A DNA stretch of 14,892 nt, taken from Chloroflexota bacterium. Lineage in GTDB: Bacteria > Chloroflexota > Anaerolineae > Thermoflexales > Thermoflexaceae. The number at the start of each line of letters is the position of its first letter. Position 1 is the stretch's first letter. The stretch covers positions 1-14,892 of the forward strand of contig JAUQQB010000025.1 in the NCBI GenBank assembly GCA_030550075.1, written 5' to 3'. The notes beneath the pieces are model-generated. The model saw only the letters and a program-made list of their open reading frames with translations. It searched no databases and was not told the origin of the DNA. The translations under genes and the position numbers were made by a program. Below, piece after piece: positions 6,993 through 13,591 of the stretch.

Positions 6993-7792
6993 GCTGGGTC
7001 GCCTTCTTGCGCGCCCCCAGGCGTCTCGTCGTTCGAACCGCCCCGCCAGCACGGCGCTGGCTTCCGGCCCTCTTCCCCCTCGCCCTTCCAGCTGCACTGC
7101 TCGCCTGGGAGCTCCTGGTTCATGCGGCCCGGATTCCGGTTTATCTGGTCCCCCCACCTTCCCGGATCCTGTCCGTGCTCTGGGAGGAGCGGGGGTTATA
7201 CCTGCAGGCCACCCGGGTGACCATGGGAGAAGCGCTCGTCGGGCTGGCCCTCGGCATGGGAATCGCCCTGGGGCTGGCCGTGATCACCACCTTTTATCCC
7301 CCCCTGGAACGGGCGGTCATGCCGCTGGTGCTCCTGCTGAAGGCCATCCCCCTGGTGGCCATCGCGCCGATCCTCACCCTGTGGTTCGGCTTCGGACCGA
7401 TCCCCAAGGTCCTGATGACGGCGCTGCTCACCTTCTACCCGGCCCTGGTGTCGTGGATGACCGGGCTGCGGGCGGTGGATCCCGCGGCCCTGGAGCTTAT
7501 GCGGGCGTGGAATGCCTCGGGCTGGGAGATCTTCCGACATCTGCGCTGGCCCTCGGCGTGGCCGTATACCTTCACGGTGTTAAAGACCGCTATCCCGCTG
7601 GCCTTCATCGGGGCTGTCGTGGCGGAGTGGACGGGAGCCTCGGGGGGTCTGGGGCGGGCGATGTGGCTGGCGCAAACCAATCTGGATATGCCCCGCCTCT
7701 TCGCCGCCGCCGTGATCCTGGCGGCCTTAAGCCTGGTGGGCTACGCTCTGGCCTCCTGGGGGGAGCGCCGCGTGATTCACTGGCGATCCTGA
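6989..7792 (+). CDS. ABC transporter permease, NitT/TauT-type (SsuC/TauC/ThiX-like)
   Basis: A 267-residue membrane protein forming the translocation channel with the ATPase encoded upstream. After a basic N-terminus come about six hydrophobic segments (for example LFPLALPAALLAWELLV, ALVGLALGMGIALGLAVI, AVMPLVLLLKAIPLVAIAPI). The cytoplasmic coupling loop of the binding-protein-dependent permease family is recognisable as ELMRAWNASGWEIFRHLRWP, a variant of EAA-x3-G-x9-I-x-LP. The start ATG 6989 overlaps the ATPase stop and has GGAGGTG (6978-6984); a longer in-frame start at 6947 lies inside the ATPase and is less likely. The gene ends just before a 680-bp non-coding stretch with hairpin repeats that separates it from its probable binding protein. 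Confidence 0.94.
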   Translation: MSWVAFLRAPRRLVVRTAPPARRWLPALFPLALPAALLAWELLVHAARIPVYLVPPPSRILSVLWEERGLYLQATRVTMGEALVGLALGMGIALGLAVITTFYPPLERAVMPLVLLLKAIPLVAIAPILTLWFGFGPIPKVLMTALLTFYPALVSWMTGLRAVDPAALELMRAWNASGWEIFRHLRWPSAWPYTFTVLKTAIPLAFIGAVVAEWTGASGGLGRAMWLAQTNLDMPRLFAAAVILAALSLVGYALASWGERRVIHWRS

Positions 7793-8000
7793 GGTCTACC
7801 TTATTTTATGGTCGAGCATGAAGCGAAGCGGAGTGTCCGTCTAAGAGAGCGTCCGAAAAATGGCCCGGGGAAAGTGCCGTCCACGAAGGGAACACGAATA
7901 CACGAATGCCGTATAGAGAGTTCGCGTGTAATCCGCGGTTGGTCCCACTTGCCTGCTCTTCAGATGGTCGGACGAAGTTGAATTCCCAGAAACTCTCTAA
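7793..8000. other. Non-coding spacer with degenerate repeat remnants
   Basis: No gene is seen. GAAGCGAAGCGGAGTGTCCG (7820-7839) is a decayed right end of the repeat unit that forms the array from 8001. A segment around 7881-7938 carries an imperfect inverted repeat built from CACGAA/TTCGCG words (ACACGAATACACGAA against TTCGCGTGTAATCCGCGG). Confidence 0.55.
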
Positions 8001-8403
8001 GCGTTCCCAAAAAGACAACGGGCACTGGCGTGCCCTACTACGAACAGGAAAGGCCCTTTGTTTGTAGTAGGGCACGGAGCGAAGCGAAGTGCCCGTCATA
8101 GGCGTTCCCAAAAAGACAACGGGCACTGGCGTGCCCTACTACGAACAGGAAAGGCCCTTTGTTTGTAGTAGGGCACGAGGCGAAGCGAAGTGCCCGTCAT
8201 AGGCGTTCCCAAAAAGACAACGGGCACTGACGTGCCCTACTACGAACAGGGAAAGCCCTTTGTTTGTAGCAGGACACGAAGCGAAGCGAAGTGCCTGTCT
8301 AAGCGTTCACAAAGAGAACGGGCACTCACGTGCCCGCCAATGAACGACAGACTATTTGTTCGTGGTCAGGCACAAGGCGAGGTGCCCGTTACAAGCGTTC
8401 CCC
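8001..8403. repeat. Tandem array of four ~100-bp units, each a nested inverted repeat
   Basis: Units start with GCGTTC at 8001, 8102, 8203 and 8303 (lengths 101, 101, 100, 92), and a further GCGTTCCCC sits at 8395. The first two differ at only two positions, the third at roughly ten, and the fourth is clearly diverged. In unit 1 the outer arms ACGGGCACT (8018-8026) and AGTGCCCGT (8088-8096) enclose inner arms at 8030-8046 and 8059-8075, 17 bp with one G-U pair. Unlike CRISPR there are no unique spacers. The array lies between the permease and binding-protein genes; if transcribed it gives four large hairpins in a row. Confidence 0.9.
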
Positions 8404-8473
8404 TTCGACTTGCGATCGTCGGGGCTTTCAAGCCAATCCTGCCCCAATGAACCCGATTGCAGGAGGTGCATCC

Positions 8474-9499
8474 ATGTCCAAAACCCATCACACCCTGAGC
8501 TTTCTTCTCGCCCTGATCGTCGTTCTGGGGATCGTAGGCTGCGCCACGCCAGCGGCGCCTGCCACGCCTACGATCTCCCTGAAGCATATGGTCTTCATGG
8601 CGGGCTACAAACCCCAGGCCAACCTCCCCTTTGTGGGCGTCTACGTGGCCAAAGAGAAAGGCTACTTCCTCTCCGAAGGGCTGGATGTGGAGATCCAGCA
8701 TTCCACCGGACGGGGAGAGCACCTCCAGCTTCTAATGACTGGGGCTGTTCAGGTGACCACGCAGGACGCGGCGGTGCTGCTCCAGCGGCGGGCCGATCCA
8801 GGCCTTCCCCTGGTCTCGATCGCCCTCATCGGTCAGCGGGGGCAACAGGCCTTCGCCGCCCTGAAATCCTCCGGGATGCGGACGCCGAAGGATTGGGAGG
8901 GAAAGCGGGTGGGATATAAAGGGACGCCGCCGCCGGATCTCTTCGCGATCATGGAGGCGGCGGGGGTGGATCGCGCTCGGGTGGAGCTGGTCAACGTCGG
9001 CTTCGATCCCCGGGTGCTGGTTCAGGGGCTGGTGGATGTGTATCCTCTTTTCAAGTCCAACGAGCCCTACCTGTTGCGACAGATGGGATACGAGCTGGTG
9101 ATCTGGGAGGCCGCGGACTACGGAGTGCCGACCCTGGGGCTCGCCTACGTGAGCAGCGAGGAGCAAATTCAGCGGGATCCGGATCTCCTGGTGCGTTTCC
9201 TGCGGGCGGCGATGAAAGGGATCGAGGATGCCCGAGCGAACCCTGAGGAGGCAGTGGACATCGTCCTGAAATACGCCCCCCAGGCCGATCGAGGGCACAT
9301 GCGATTCATGCTGGAAACCGAGCTGAAGGACGCCGAATCCGAGGTCACGCGGGCCCACGGGTTGGGGTGGCAAACCCGGGAACAGTGGGAAGCCCTGTAT
9401 GAGGTCCTGCGGCGTTACAACGCGATCGCCAAACCGGTGGAGATCGATCGCGTCTTCACCACCGCGCTGCTTCAGAAAGCGCGACAGGGAACCCCATAA
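8474..9499 (+). CDS. ABC transporter substrate-binding lipoprotein, NMT1/THI5-like (possibly flavin or thiamine-precursor uptake)
   Basis: A 341-residue precursor of an extracytoplasmic binding lipoprotein. Residues 1-22 are a signal peptide with lipobox I20-V21-G22-C23, followed by an Ala/Pro/Thr linker. The mature part is NMT1/THI5-like: FMAGYKPQANLPFVGVYVAK, then EKGYFLSEGLDVEI, GEHLQLLMTGAVQVTTQDAA, DWEGKRVGYKG, and FLRAAMKGIEDARANPEEAV. ATG 8474 follows an excellent SD, AGGAGGTG (8461-8468); the open frame upstream runs into the repeat array and is not coding. It probably serves the ATPase and permease upstream, from which it is separated by 681 bp of repeats. From memory of the family, the KPQANLPF-type start recalls RibY-like proteins predicted for flavin uptake in Chloroflexi. 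The thiamine pyrimidine HMP is the main alternative. Confidence 0.9.
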   Translation: MSKTHHTLSFLLALIVVLGIVGCATPAAPATPTISLKHMVFMAGYKPQANLPFVGVYVAKEKGYFLSEGLDVEIQHSTGRGEHLQLLMTGAVQVTTQDAAVLLQRRADPGLPLVSIALIGQRGQQAFAALKSSGMRTPKDWEGKRVGYKGTPPPDLFAIMEAAGVDRARVELVNVGFDPRVLVQGLVDVYPLFKSNEPYLLRQMGYELVIWEAADYGVPTLGLAYVSSEEQIQRDPDLLVRFLRAAMKGIEDARANPEEAVDIVLKYAPQADRGHMRFMLETELKDAESEVTRAHGLGWQTREQWEALYEVLRRYNAIAKPVEIDRVFTTALLQKARQGTP

Positions 9500-9576
9500 G
9501 GGATCCGGGGCGATCCGCTCGCCACGAGCCCCCACCCGCTGCTCCAGCCGGCTCAGCTCATAAAAGGGCAATCGGG

Positions 9577-9619
9577 AAGGATGGGGCGGAGCCGCCAGAG
9601 ATGATTCCGCCCCATCCTT
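9577..9619. terminator. Perfect 14-bp-stem hairpin after the binding-protein gene
   Basis: AAGGATGGGGCGGA (9577-9590) and its exact complement (9606-9619) flank a 15-base loop. No T-tract follows on the + strand. Position 78 bases after the stop suggests termination or 3'-end protection. Confidence 0.6.
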
Positions 9620-10023
9620 ATAAACCTCACGATTGACCCCCTCTTCGGGGATTAAGCGCCCTCCGTGCTCGACCTCGCCTCCCAAATGGGGAAGGGGCCC
9701 CACAGCTCCCCCGGATAAAGGCCGACGGCGCAAGTCCTCAAACCTATTGCATAATTATGGCGGAGAGGCTTTTATCTCCTTTCTCACGGCCCGGCAGGCA
9801 CCTCTCTCCGTAGTGGCGAGCTCCCAGGGTCAAAAATTCAAAGGGGCTGCGGGGAAGTGCCCTTCTCTTTCCTCTTCCCTGTGCGGCAAAACCGCACCGA
9901 GAGGGAGAAGTGGGTTTCGCGAAGAAAAAATGATCATTCTCGAATCGAGGGGCCACCCACGGCCCAAAGGGCTATGGGCAAGGGATGAAGGGCACTATCC
10001 TCTTTCTTTGTTTTTTCCAGAAT

Positions 10024-10070
10024 TTCCGGTGCGGAGCCGGGCACCGAAGGCGTTCGGCCCTGCACCGGAA
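10024..10070 (+). promoter_or_regulatory. Structured 5' leader hairpin of the phosphoribosyltransferase gene
   Basis: TTCCGGTGC (10024-10032) pairs perfectly with GCACCGGAA (10062-10070). Inside, GGG-C-A-CCGAA pairs with TTCGG-CCC around a GGCG loop, with a GGAGCC bulge on the left. It ends about 15 bases before the SD. It matches no riboswitch class I can name; it might tune translation or be an unassigned leader element. Confidence 0.45.
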
Positions 10071-10096
10071 CGTAAACTTTCGACGAGGTTATGTCC

Positions 10097-10600
10097 ATGC
10101 GGCGAGAAATCCTTTCGTGGGGAGATGTAGAAGCCCTGATGGATCATTTATTGCCTCAGCTCCGGGGGCCCTTCGACGCCCTGCTGATGATCACGCGAGG
10201 AGGGATCGTGCCGGGGGGGATGATCGCGGAGGCCCTGGACATCAAATACATCCTGACGGCGGCCGTTCGTTTCCCGGAGGCTCAGGATTTAAGCCGGGTG
10301 AAGCTGTTCACATGGCCTACGTTCCTGCAGTTCCCGGAGGACGAATTGCTGCGGGGCCGGCGGGTGCTGATCGTGGATGACGTCTGGGCCAGCGGGCGCA
10401 CCATCAACACGGTTCGGAGTCGGGTGGAAGCAGCCGGAGGCTATCCGGAAACCGCGGTGCTCCATTACAAACCTCGGGAATCCCTCTTCCGCCACGGGCC
10501 GACCTACTATGCCGCCGTGACCGATGCTTACATCATCTACCCCTGGGAACTCCGCCGGGGCACAGAGGGCGTCCGCCCGATGGCCCCCCTGGGTAGCTAA
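10097..10600 (+). CDS. Phosphoribosyltransferase, Gpt-like (xanthine/guanine/hypoxanthine type)
   Basis: A 167-residue type I phosphoribosyltransferase, which moves phosphoribose from PRPP to a base, most likely a purine in salvage. The PRPP-binding loop is clear: VLIVDDVWASGRT (residues 90-102) with the paired acids D94-D95. The upstream loop ITRGGIVPGGMIAEAL resembles SRGGLVPA in xanthine-guanine enzymes of the Gpt type. I prefer ATG 10097 because GAGGT (10085-10089) is seven bases away; ATG 10091, two codons earlier, is almost on top of the SD. It stands alone, behind a structured leader and before tRNA-Glu. Base specificity cannot be read from the sequence, and a regulatory PRTase is possible. 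Confidence 0.87.
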   Translation: MRREILSWGDVEALMDHLLPQLRGPFDALLMITRGGIVPGGMIAEALDIKYILTAAVRFPEAQDLSRVKLFTWPTFLQFPEDELLRGRRVLIVDDVWASGRTINTVRSRVEAAGGYPETAVLHYKPRESLFRHGPTYYAAVTDAYIIYPWELRRGTEGVRPMAPLGS

Positions 10601-10733
10601 CGGTCCTTTTGATCTCCCTCCAGGGGAACTTCTGTCCGGAGGGCGGAGGAGGCCGTCTTCTTTTATGGCCCTTCGGCCATGGAAAGAGCCCGCCTCCCTC
10701 GCAATGAAGATGGGCGAAGAGCCCGCTACGATA

Positions 10734-10742
10734 TGGTATAAT
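10734..10742 (+). promoter_or_regulatory. Extended -10 promoter of tRNA-Glu
   Basis: TGG directly before TATAAT (10737-10742) makes an extended -10 element. The -35 region is poor. Transcription would begin near 10749, only about six bases before the mature tRNA. Confidence 0.7.
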
Positions 10743-10754
10743 TACCCAGGAGAT

Positions 10755-10828
10755 GCCCCCGTCGTCTAGTGGCCTAGGACGCCGCCCTTTCAAGGCGGAG
10801 ATCAGGGGTTCGAATCCCCTCGGGGGCA
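10755..10828 (+). tRNA. trnE: tRNA-Glu (anticodon UUC)
   Basis: A complete 74-base cloverleaf. The acceptor stem is GCCCCCG (10755-10761) with CGGGGGC (10821-10827), with discriminator A10828. The anticodon stem CCGCC/GGCGG (10782-10786, 10794-10798) encloses loop CTTTCAA with anticodon TTC at 10789-10791. The T arm AGGGGTTCGAATCCCCT carries the invariant TTCGAAT. The D arm holds TCTAGTGGCCTAGGA. No CCA is encoded, so it must be added enzymatically. It has its own promoter and terminator. Confidence 0.97.
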
Positions 10829-10835
10829 CTTCCAG

Positions 10836-10877
10836 ATCCCCGCACCCCCGCTTTCCTCCGGGGTGCGGGGATTTTTC
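10836..10877 (+). terminator. Intrinsic terminator after tRNA-Glu
   Basis: ATCCCCGCACCCC (10836-10848) pairs perfectly with GGGGTGCGGGGAT (10860-10872), followed by TTTTTC. A 13-bp GC stem plus a T-tract eight bases after the tRNA is a textbook terminator. Confidence 0.92.
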
Positions 10878-10923
10878 TCTACGGTTATCGATCATTGATC
10901 CCACCCGATCCTGATGAACGCGG

Positions 10924-11982
10924 ATGGCTATGACACGCCCTCAGCGACCTCGAGCTCAGCGACGTTTCAACCTCCCGATCCTGTGGATGATGATTCCCGG
11001 CGGGCTGATCGCGCTGGCGGTGTTTACCATGAGCCATGCCATAGACGCTGCTGCGTGGGAGGCCTCTCGCTGGCTGCTTTCCATCCCTGCACGCGTATCC
11101 TCGCCGATCCCTGCTCCAGAGAGCTCCCCGACCGAGCCTCCTGCACCCTCCCCCACCCCAACGCCCTCCCCTGTGCCCACGGGGACGCCGATCCCGGAGC
11201 CCTCGCCGACCGTGCCGCCGACTCCAACGCCTTATCCGTTCTTCCAGGAACCCCTGCCGCCCGCGGATGGCCAGGCGCGAGCCCTCCGGGTGCCGATCCT
11301 GATGTATCATTACATTTCGGATCCCCCCTCGGGGGCGGATCGTTTCCGGCTGGATCTCTCCGTCCGGCCCTCCATGTTCGAAGCCCACCTTCAATACCTG
11401 CGCCAGGCTGGATATGAGACGGTCTCCCTCAGCGATCTGATCTTTTATCTGACGCAGGGTCAGCCGCTTCCTCCGCGGCCCATCGTCCTGACCTTCGATG
11501 ACGGCTATCGGGATGCGTATGAGGAAGCGTTCCCGAAACTCCAGCGGTATGGCTTGCGGGGAACGTTCTTCGTCCTCACCGGCCGGGCGGACGAAGGGGA
11601 TCCTCGCTACCTCTCCTGGGAGCAGATCCGTCAGATGAGCGAGGCCGGGATGGACATTCAGCTCCATGGACGGGAGCATATCCCGCTTAGCGGAAGGGAT
11701 GAAGCCTTTCTCTTCTATCACATCATCGGCGGGAAACAGTCCATCGAGGCCCACACGGGCCGCCCGGTGCGTTTCTTCGCCTATCCCTCTTCGGATTACG
11801 ATGCGGGCCTGCTCCGGTTCCTGGAGGGATATCGATTCTGGGGGGCGGTGACCACGGCCTATGGGGCGGACGAGCGGTTAGAGAACCGCTTTGTGTGGCC
11901 CCGGATCCGGATCCGTGGCACCGACGATGTGGAAAAGCTGGCGTGGAAGCTGAGCCTTTTGAAAACAGAACCCGATCCCTGA
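10924..11982 (+). CDS. Membrane-anchored polysaccharide deacetylase (carbohydrate esterase family 4)
   Basis: A 352-residue protein with a basic N-terminus, one hydrophobic segment (about residues 17-40), a Pro/Ser/Thr-rich linker (about 58-105) and an extracellular NodB-type domain. The domain opens with VPILMYHYIS, then carries motif 1 TFDDGY (190-195) with the catalytic and metal-binding aspartates D192-D193. The metal histidines are probably H248 and H252 in HGREH, followed by RFFAYPSSDYD (from 283). Such enzymes remove N- or O-acetyl groups from peptidoglycan or exopolysaccharide. HGREHI differs from the usual H-S/T-x-x-H-P. The start is ATG 10924 or 10930; neither has a clear SD. No promoter of its own was identified after the tRNA terminator. 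Confidence 0.9.
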   Translation: MAMTRPQRPRAQRRFNLPILWMMIPGGLIALAVFTMSHAIDAAAWEASRWLLSIPARVSSPIPAPESSPTEPPAPSPTPTPSPVPTGTPIPEPSPTVPPTPTPYPFFQEPLPPADGQARALRVPILMYHYISDPPSGADRFRLDLSVRPSMFEAHLQYLRQAGYETVSLSDLIFYLTQGQPLPPRPIVLTFDDGYRDAYEEAFPKLQRYGLRGTFFVLTGRADEGDPRYLSWEQIRQMSEAGMDIQLHGREHIPLSGRDEAFLFYHIIGGKQSIEAHTGRPVRFFAYPSSDYDAGLLRFLEGYRFWGAVTTAYGADERLENRFVWPRIRIRGTDDVEKLAWKLSLLKTEPDP

Positions 11983-12038
11983 ACGATGTGAGAGGACAAA
12001 GAGGCCTCCATCAGGTCCTGTGGGGCTGCCCTCTTGAA

Positions 12039-12067
12039 GGATGGCGGAGCCAGTGGCTTCGCCATCC
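12039..12067 (+). terminator. Tight hairpin after the deacetylase gene, no T-tract
   Basis: GGATGGCGGAGCC (12039-12051) and GGCTTCGCCATCC (12055-12067) form 13 pairs, one of them G-U, around an AGT loop. It lies 57 bases after the deacetylase stop and 13 bases before the SD of the pseudouridine synthase remnant. Confidence 0.55.
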
Positions 12068-12091
12068 GCCCTCCAACGCAGGGAGCAAAAC

Positions 12092-12832
12092 ATGCGGGAA
12101 CGCCTTCAAAAGATCCTGGCCCGGGCCGGGCTGGGCTCCCGCCGTGAGTGTGAAGAGCTGATCCGGCAGGGGCGGGTGACCGTGAACGGCGCCCCGGCCT
12201 ATCTGGGGATGAGCGCAGATCCAGAGCGGGATGAGATCCGGGTGGATGGCCACCCCATCCGGATTCCACCTCTGATGGGCTTCGCTCTCTACAAGCCCCG
12301 CGGCGTGCTCTCGGATCCGATGCCCGGTTCCGGGAAACCCAGCGTTTATGATCTAATCCCTCCCGTGAAACCCCTCTATGTCGTCGGACGTCTGGATGCG
12401 CGGAGTGAAGGGCCGGTTCTGCTGATCAACGATGGGGATCTGGCGCACCGATTGAGCCACCCGCACTACGAGCATCCAAAGGCTTGTCAGGTCCTGGGGG
12501 AGGGACGCCCGGATCCCGAGACCCTGGAGCGATGACGTCGGGGCATTTTTCTGGATGGACAGAGGACACGGCCAGCCAGGGTGCAGGTCATCCGATACGA
12601 GAGGGATCAAACGTGGTTACTGGTGGAGATGCGGAAGGGGAAAAAGCGTCAGATCCGATGAATTGCCGCCCACCTGGGCCACCCGGTGCGCCGCCTGATC
12701 CGCATCGAACCTGTGACGCTGGGTCTTCTCAAGCCCGGTCCGTGGTGCCCACCCACCCCCCAGGGGTTACGGCAGCTTCGGATCCTGAAACAGAAGAATC
12801 GCGAAACCCAACGACATGCTCGCTCTGGATAA
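12092..12832 (+). pseudogene. Pseudouridine synthase (RsuA/RluB family) disrupted by two in-frame TGA codons
   Basis: The frame begins at ATG 12092 behind AGGGAG (12080-12085) and would give a normal-length protein of 246 residues to TAA 12830-12832. TGA at 12533-12535 (codon 148) and TGA at 12659-12661 (codon 190) interrupt it without any frameshift. The N-terminal S4 RNA-binding domain (RLQKILARAGLGSRRECEEL), the core YKPRGVLSDP and the catalytic Asp102 in GRLD are retained. After the first TGA the frame still reads RRGIFLDG and later KGKKRQIR, then, past the second TGA, IAAHLGHPVRRLIRIEPVTL. The usual residues at the stops are Trp/Leu and Arg, so single transitions (TGG to TGA, CGA to TGA) explain both. 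Weakened conserved spots (EGPVLLINDG for EGLLLLTNDG, KACQVLGEG for KTYxVxVEG) support decay. Normally the family modifies 16S or 23S rRNA. Confidence 0.87.
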
Positions 12833-12834
12833 GA

Positions 12835-12865
12835 CGGAGGGGAGCCCATCCCAGGCTCCCCTCCG
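12835..12865. terminator. Bidirectional hairpin between the convergent pseudogene and rpsL
   Basis: CGGAGGGGAGCC (12835-12846) and its exact complement (12854-12865) enclose a 7-base loop between two convergent genes. Read on the minus strand it is followed by TCTTATCC, a weak T-tract, so it most likely ends rpsL. Confidence 0.65.
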
Positions 12866-12899
12866 CTGACCAGCTCGGAGAAGGCAAGGAAAGAACGCG

Positions 12900-13331
12900 C
12901 TACCGGCCCTTCTGCTCCTTGGGCCGCTTGGCGCCATATTTCGAGCGCCCCTGACGGCGCTTCTCCACACCCGCCGTATCCAGCGCGCCTCGGAGGATGT
13001 GATAGCGCACTCCGGGGAGATCCTTCACGCGCCCTCCACGCACCAGAACCACCGAGTGCTCCTGGAGGTTATGGCCCTCGCCGGGGATGTAAGCGGTGAC
13101 CTCGACTCCGCTGGTCAGGCGAACGCGGGCGATCTTCCGCAACGCCGAGTTGGGCTTTTTCGGCGTCATCGTGCGCACCACCACGCAGACTCCCCGACGC
13201 TGTGGAGCCCCTTCGGAGTCCCAGTAACGCTCCCCGGTCAGCGAGTTATACACCCAGTGAAGGGCAGGAGACTTGCTTTTCCGAACTTTCGGCTTACGGC
13301 CCTTGCGAACCAGCTGGTTAATGGTTGGCAT
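12900..13331 (-). CDS. rpsL: 30S ribosomal protein S12
   Basis: A 143-residue S12, the small-subunit protein at the decoding centre. The universal core is intact: MPTINQLVRKGRKPK, then TPKKPNSALRKIARVRL, IPGEGHNLQEHSVVLVRGG, RVKDLPGVRYH, and QGRSKYGAKRPK. The lysines and other residues at usual streptomycin-resistance sites are wild type. Compared with 124 residues in E. coli it carries about 16 extra between SPAL (21-24) and APQRRGVC (42-49): HWVYNSLTGERYWDSEG. It also has a few extra at the C-terminus. ATG 13329-13331 follows a GGGGAAGGA SD read on the minus strand. The gene is alone here; rpsG and fusA, its usual partners, do not follow. A consensus promoter lies about 155 bases upstream. 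Confidence 0.98.
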   Translation of the reverse strand: MPTINQLVRKGRKPKVRKSKSPALHWVYNSLTGERYWDSEGAPQRRGVCVVVRTMTPKKPNSALRKIARVRLTSGVEVTAYIPGEGHNLQEHSVVLVRGGRVKDLPGVRYHILRGALDTAGVEKRRQGRSKYGAKRPKEQKGR

Positions 13332-13493
13332 CCTTCCCCATCCCTCGGATATTGTTTTGGATGAACAGGCACCATGACTCTTGTTCGGGCGCTCCGCTCC
13401 TCGCGAGCGAGCTCCCCCCTGCGGCCCAGGGAGCCACTATGGGAGGAAACGAGCAGATTTGCCCAAAATTCATAGATCAAAAAGGCGTGACGT

Positions 13494-13522
13494 ATTTTAG
13501 CCGATAAAATGAACCCTGTCAA
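13494..13522 (-). promoter_or_regulatory. Consensus sigma70-type promoter of rpsL
   Basis: On the minus strand a perfect TTGACA (13522-13517), a 17-base spacer and TAAAAT (13499-13494) lie in an AT-rich island. The start would be near 13486, leaving an rpsL leader of about 155 bases that includes a GCTCCC/GGGAGC hairpin (13411-13434). Confidence 0.82.
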
Positions 13523-13591
13523 CGAGCCATGCTCCGCGAACCAGGCATGAGCAGCCCCATGGCCCGCATCCCCCTGAAGAGGAGTTCAGCA

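Larger units (their letters stand above)
9500..10096. other. Intergenic region without a recognisable gene
   Basis: I see no credible protein. It holds the hairpin after the binding-protein gene, an AT-rich patch around 9744-9762 (ATTGCATAATTATGG) that may be part of a promoter, and a CGGCAAAACCG hairpin with flanking pyrimidine/purine tracts (about 9860-9920). A T-rich run follows at 10001-10018, and then a structured leader (10024-10070) just before the phosphoribosyltransferase. No RFN or THI-box riboswitch core was recognised. Confidence 0.55.

Noticed and set aside
8001..8403. CRISPR array
   Set aside because: Units are about 100 bp, repeat along their full length and have no unique spacers; no cas genes are in the window.
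8330..8473. Earlier start for the substrate-binding protein
   Set aside because: It would begin in the repeat array and bury the lipoprotein signal peptide; AGGAGGTG before ATG 8474 and the signal sequence settle the start.
10885..11754. Minus-strand open frame opposite the deacetylase
   Set aside because: The opposite strand encodes clear CE4 motifs; the minus translation is low-complexity and unlike known families.
12533..12661. Selenocysteine or genome-wide TGA recoding
   Set aside because: The expected residues are Trp/Leu and Arg, not Cys, there is no nearby SECIS-like evidence, and TGA is used as a normal stop by several genes in the window.
12484..12954. Separate + strand gene after the pseudouridine synthase remnant
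   Set aside because: Its frame differs from that carrying conserved pseudouridine-synthase residues (RQIR, HLGHPVRRLIRIEPVTL), and it runs into antisense rpsL.
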